NCBI GenBank assembly: GCA_008360955.1
Contig: LUCM01008249.1
Coordinates: 85,847-149,846, forward strand
Length of the DNA: 64,000 bases
Direction: 5' to 3'
Origin: Fasciolopsis buskii
Taxonomy: Eukaryota; Platyhelminthes; Trematoda; Plagiorchiida; Fasciolidae
This document shows positions 60,110 to 64,000 of this stretch, piece by piece (position 1 is the first letter of the stretch; each line of letters begins with the position of its first letter). Made by a program: the position numbers and the translations under genes. The notes under the pieces are model-generated. The model ran no database searches, was not told where the DNA came from, and saw nothing but the letters and a program-made list of their open reading frames with translations.

Positions 60110-61500
60110 GGTCTAATTTACGACCTTCGACGGCATGAAGGAAATGTTTGGTAGCGCCGTAAGCTGCCAGCAGTTCCCGATTAAAAACACTGTATCTAGT
60201 TTCCGTGGGACCAAGGCATCGAGAGAAAACCCCTAAAGGCTGCTAGGTGCTGGAAAGCAAATATTGTAGCAGCTCTTCGATAGCGTAATGCGAGATACCT
60301 ACCACTAGGAGTGGCAGACGGGTTCGGGTGAGGCGGGAGCGTGCTATTAGCTAATGCCAATTTGATATCCGAAAAGGATATTCTTGCGGCACCCGTAAGC
60401 AAGGGCTTACATGAATTGCCACGAAGTAGGTCGGTTAGCGGGTGCATGCATTCGGCCGCATGGGAAATGAAAAGGTGATAGAAGTTTACTGGCCTCAAAA
60501 TGCTTTAAGCTTCTTGACTGAGGTTGGCACGGCATAATCGAGGATGTTGCGTACTTTATTCTCTCGTGACCGAGGAACGTCAGCTCCGTTTTCCCGAGCT
60601 CACACTTATCGACATTGACCAGTATTCGATTGTCAGACAGAAGTTGAAACGGCAGAGTGAAATATGCGGCTAATGAATCATCGACATGAACGTGAACAAA
60701 ATCCAGGTCTTGTGTGACGCTATCGATAGACCTTTGAACAGACCGTTGGCTGTCGTTGAAGCAGCTTTCTCGACATCTTTAGTCTCAACTGGGATCTGGT
60801 GGAATGGTCGTACCAAAGCGATTATAGAAAACAGTCCTGTCGTGAACTGACGCTGTGATGTGTATATGGGTATTGAGTAACAATGGAAACGCGTTGCCAT
60901 CTTCAGTTTACGAAGCCGGCTATCACAAAACTTCTGAGTAACTAACTGGTGAAAGTTGGCGTGGACTAATGCTGAGCGTCCTCCCCCAAATTGTCAGATT
61001 CTGTAAGCCCCCAGGATGAATATACCGTCACATAATTGGCGCAAACCATGGCTGTGCGACTGGAATCAGCAAAATGTGTCAGTATGCTATCGTTAGCGCT
61101 TTCCAGCAGAGTATGGCGGATCATACAGTCGGAATGGGAGTCCACCGTAGGTTATAGAAATTGAAAATGCGATGCACTTAATTAATTCTCACTAACTGCC
61201 TTTTCTTATTCGACAAGCTTCTAATAAATAGAGAATTCGTGGAGTTATTGTTAAAAGCTTACATGATTGAAATTCAACGTAGGAATCCGTCAGAAGGTTT
61301 TCGTTGAGATCTGCAGGTTAAATTATCTTCGGCCATCTGCAGACGAAAAAGCACTGACAAGAATAATGGGTACCGAGTAACAATGGAAACTGTTGCCACA
61401 TTGAGCTTACGATAGTCGCTGTGTGGTCTGCAGCTAACGCCATCTTCCTTTAAAACCATGCGCAGCAGCGAGACGCAAGGACTATGAGGAGGAAAACGAT
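60110..61500 (-). mobile_element. Ty3/gypsy pol remnant (reverse transcriptase to RNase H)
   Basis: Minus-strand blocks in the correct order for gypsy pol, with frameshifts: MVLKEDGVSCRPHSDYRKLN (from 61459), IALVRPFHQIPVETKDVEKA (near 60830), LDFVHVHVDDSLAAYF (near 60700; the catalytic Y-V-D-D reads HVDD), LLSDNRILVNVDKCELGKTE and LTFLGHE (near 60600), FYHLFISHAAECMHPLTDLL (near 60480), and the RNase H block ETRYSVFNRELLAAYGATKH (near 60190). No LTRs were assigned to it. Stops and frameshifts make it inactive. Confidence 0.85.
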
Positions 61501-61988
61501 ACTATTCGCAAGTAAAGCGTCTTACACACTTTTAGCGACTGCTGGTTCGTCCGCTGCCAGTCGGCGAGTTCGAGCCGTCACCAGTGGTCCGCTAGTGACA
61601 GTGTGGTGCGCATTACTGTCAGTCACTGGGCTTATCGCTTCCAAAGGTTTAGTTAGCAAGCGGAATTTGTTAAATAATGATTGGGAGTATCAGGATATAA
61701 ACCGATGATTCAGTGTACATATGTGTGGGATTCCAGACCCACAAGTTTAATGCCCGAGGGGTGATCAAACAACTACAGATCACGTGGATCGGCGAGTAGT
61801 CCCTAGTGTCACAACGAGACTGCAACTTGACGTGGTGTAATCAGTCTCCTGGTCCGCTCGGTCCGGGGTTCACCTGAGTTGGCAGCTCAGGAAGAAAAAT
61901 TATTCCACTCAGCTATAGTCAGCTGCCTGGTGGAGATCTTATCAGAACCAAAGGCTTTGGCTGATAACCGTAACCGTTCTTCTATTTA

Positions 61989-63330
61989 GTGGCTGGACTC
62001 CCTAGCAGCACCCGTCCATCAAACCCAATGAGTGCCACACGTACAAAGAATTACATACTGCATCGGTCATCGCGCATCATAAGCAGGACCGCGCTGCCTA
62101 CTGGATCAATCGGGGTGGGCAGTGATAAATATGCTACTGCTCCGGGTTCCCTCTCTTTTATTCAACCTGACTCTTCTGACTCCAACCCAATCTGTTTGCC
62201 CCTTTTGCCTACCGATAGTATCTCGTTTGATAACACGCCCGATACTCGCAACGGTATGTTATCAAGTAATGTGGTAGGGAGTTTTCAGTCAGTCAGCTTA
62301 CATGTTCTCAAGCCGCGTCAGCCTCTGGATCTCGGTTCCTTAGTTTGCGACAACCCTGACAGTCTTCCTCCACCTTCAGCATTTCGTCTGCCGCTTGTTG
62401 TCGTCAAATGCCTGTCGTATACAAGTTGAATGACGTTCCGCTTGGGTTTCACTACTTCCATCCAACTACTGTATTGCCATTGTTTCTCATCTCAGCTCAA
62501 CGTTTCCATCCATTACGTAACGCTCTTGACATTCGGGGACTCCGGTCATATCTCGACACCCGCCCTTGAGCTCCGGCCATGATTTGTGTCAGCAATGCGC
62601 ACATTTGGTGCACTTAAACACGAAATGACTCGTAGTCCTCTGCCCGCAAACTGTCCCAGGAAACACTGTATAGTCTTGAAAAGTTAGTTTTCTAATTTTC
62701 GCTCCTAACTTTTCCCATTGCTTTGTAGCATCTCATTTTACTTCCCAGTGCGCTTTTCCAATAACTCAAGGTTGCACTCACCAATTTATGCCTTTCGAAT
62801 TCTATTATTTGCAGTTCTTGTACATCATACCTGTAAAAATTTGATCTTGCATTGTGCATGCTTCTCTCAAATAAAGAAACAAACATTAAAATTACTGTTA
62901 TCATTATTATCTATAAAACAGGATGGCGAACAGAGGTGTTTAGTTCTGACAATGAACCCACTACAGATTGATGTCTGCTGCATAAGTGAAACAGAAATTC
63001 GGGTTTCGAGTAGCCTAATTCAACTGACGGCGCCAAACGTCTAGTTCAGATAGTTTCCCCGCAATTCCGGAGACGTAGCAGCTCAAGCTGTGGGTCAAGG
63101 TAGGTTAGGAATATTCTTGCGGGAGAAGAATAAAGCAGCCCTTCTAGACTGGATCCCAGGTAACAGTCGACAGTGCGTCCTGAGATTGCAGGGATTCGAA
63201 AGGATAGTAGTGTTAAGCGTAGTTTATTTGTTATCTCGGCATACCCAAAGTCAGCACTGAACACAACGAGGCCCAGACTTTAGTGATAAATTAAGATTAT
63301 CTTTCTCGTATTGCCAGCATTGTGCATAGA
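61989..63330 (+). mobile_element. LINE ORF2 N-terminal and endonuclease remnant
   Basis: A 146-codon Ser/Pro-rich frame (61989-62429) ends near LKPRQPLDLGSL, which resembles the stretch just before the endonuclease domain in fluke LINEs. About 500 bases later, NPLQIDVCCISETEIRVSSS and LIQLTAPNV (62950-63040) and ALLDWIPGNSRQCVLRLQGF (63130-63195) match the apurinic-type endonuclease start (I-D-V-C-C-x-S-E-T-R-I) and its central part. Stops separate the blocks. The inserted 500 bases are unexplained. The assignment of the first frame is less sure than that of the endonuclease. Confidence 0.6.
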
Positions 63331-63348
63331 ACCGACTGTATTGACGCC

Positions 63349-63490
63349 GGATTATCGTATTATCGCCTTGCTTGCCCTTATCGTGTTGTGACCACTTGTG
63401 TGTCCATCACTTACTTCGGCTCCTGTAACGGTTGACAATACTGACAACACCAGATTACTCGACCGGTAGATACAACAAAGAAGACACTAC
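63349..63490 (+). repeat. Divergent relative of the 223-bp inverted repeat
   Basis: It shares, with gaps, CGGAT-TCG-ATTA, CTTGYCCTTATC, GTTGTGACCA, TCGGCTC and CCGGTA-ACAAC-AA with 54197-54300, in the same orientation. Confidence 0.5.
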
Positions 63491-64000
63491 GAAGGCCCGT
63501 CTAGCAAAGCATTGAGCCTAGTATACTTTAACCAGGCACTTGACCGAGCGAGAGAGAATATAGAACATAGAACAGCGTGCAAGAATACCTCCCGAGTGCC
63601 CTCACCTTGTCGTGAATAAACAAGGAAACTCGGTTCTGGTAGGAGAACAATCGATGTTCCGCGACCAAACTTCTTGCAACCGGATGAATCCGCATTCCGG
63701 ATCTCGCAATTTGAGAAATTTTGCCATATAAAATCGGTCAGCGCTCAGCAAGTAACGTGGAAGGCGGAATCCTTGGCTTCAGGTCCACACCATACAGGTC
63801 CTCCTCAAATCGTTCTAGTGATCGTTTCACATTACATCAGCTGGGCGCGAATCCGCGCGATCGTTTGCAGCCCGACTCCCAAAGGAAGAATGTACAGAAG
63901 CGTGTTGCTCTTCCAACACAAGGGGTGCACGAGGCATAGGGCGTAAAACTCGTCTTTCTTCCATGTCGAGCCTCGCTGCAGGCGTCTGATCTGGACGCGC
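63491..64000. other. No gene recognised at the window end
   Basis: Two overlapping + frames (63674-63946, 63721-63939) resemble no protein I know. They may belong to an element continuing beyond the window. Confidence 0.4.

Noticed and set aside
1..64000. CRISPR arrays, operons, bacterial-type promoters
   Set aside because: None seen. The spliced gene and retroelements show this is eukaryotic DNA.

Overview
The window looks like nuclear DNA of a flatworm, most likely a parasitic fluke (digenean trematode). It has GT-AG introns of 1.2-8.8 kb, moderate GC, and dense decayed retroelements: Penelope-like, LINE, Ty3/gypsy and tRNA-derived SINEs, plus many (TA)n and GATA-type microsatellites. There are no operons or bacterial-style genes. 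The exact species cannot be fixed from this sequence alone.

One protein-coding gene is well supported. It lies on the + strand and I assembled it by reading exon by exon: nine exons between 15938 and 52473 join in a single open frame of about 723 residues ending in TAG, and every junction agrees in codon phase. The product belongs to the DUF4139 (C. elegans F37C4.5-like, bacterial 'mucoidy inhibitor A'-like) family of unknown biochemical function: tail of the N-terminal DUF4140 region, coiled coils, then the beta-rich DUF4139 domain with a long disordered insertion. The first exon(s), with the start codon and most of DUF4140, were not found and probably lie upstream of the window or in an unrecognised short exon.

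Layout: 1-15937 holds repeats only (an antisense Penelope-like fragment near 1.85-2.8 kb, a LINE C-terminus near 12.35-13.0 kb, SINEs at 7 and 12 kb, microsatellites). 15938-52473 is the gene; its introns carry SINEs, a gypsy RT fragment (25.7 kb), a GATA array with an assembly gap (35.5-36.1 kb), an LTR (37.1-37.7 kb), a Penelope-like element with GIY-YIG (46.8-48.5 kb), and a truncated poly(A)-binding-protein retropseudogene (48.9-49.2 kb) flanked by head-to-head inverted repeats. 52474-64000 is repeat-rich: 223-bp almost identical inverted repeats 2.9 kb apart (54.2 and 57.3 kb), a gypsy pol remnant on the minus strand (60.1-61.5 kb), and a LINE N-terminal/endonuclease remnant (62.0-63.3 kb).

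The gene and the mobile elements show no functional link; the elements account for most of the intron length I can assign.
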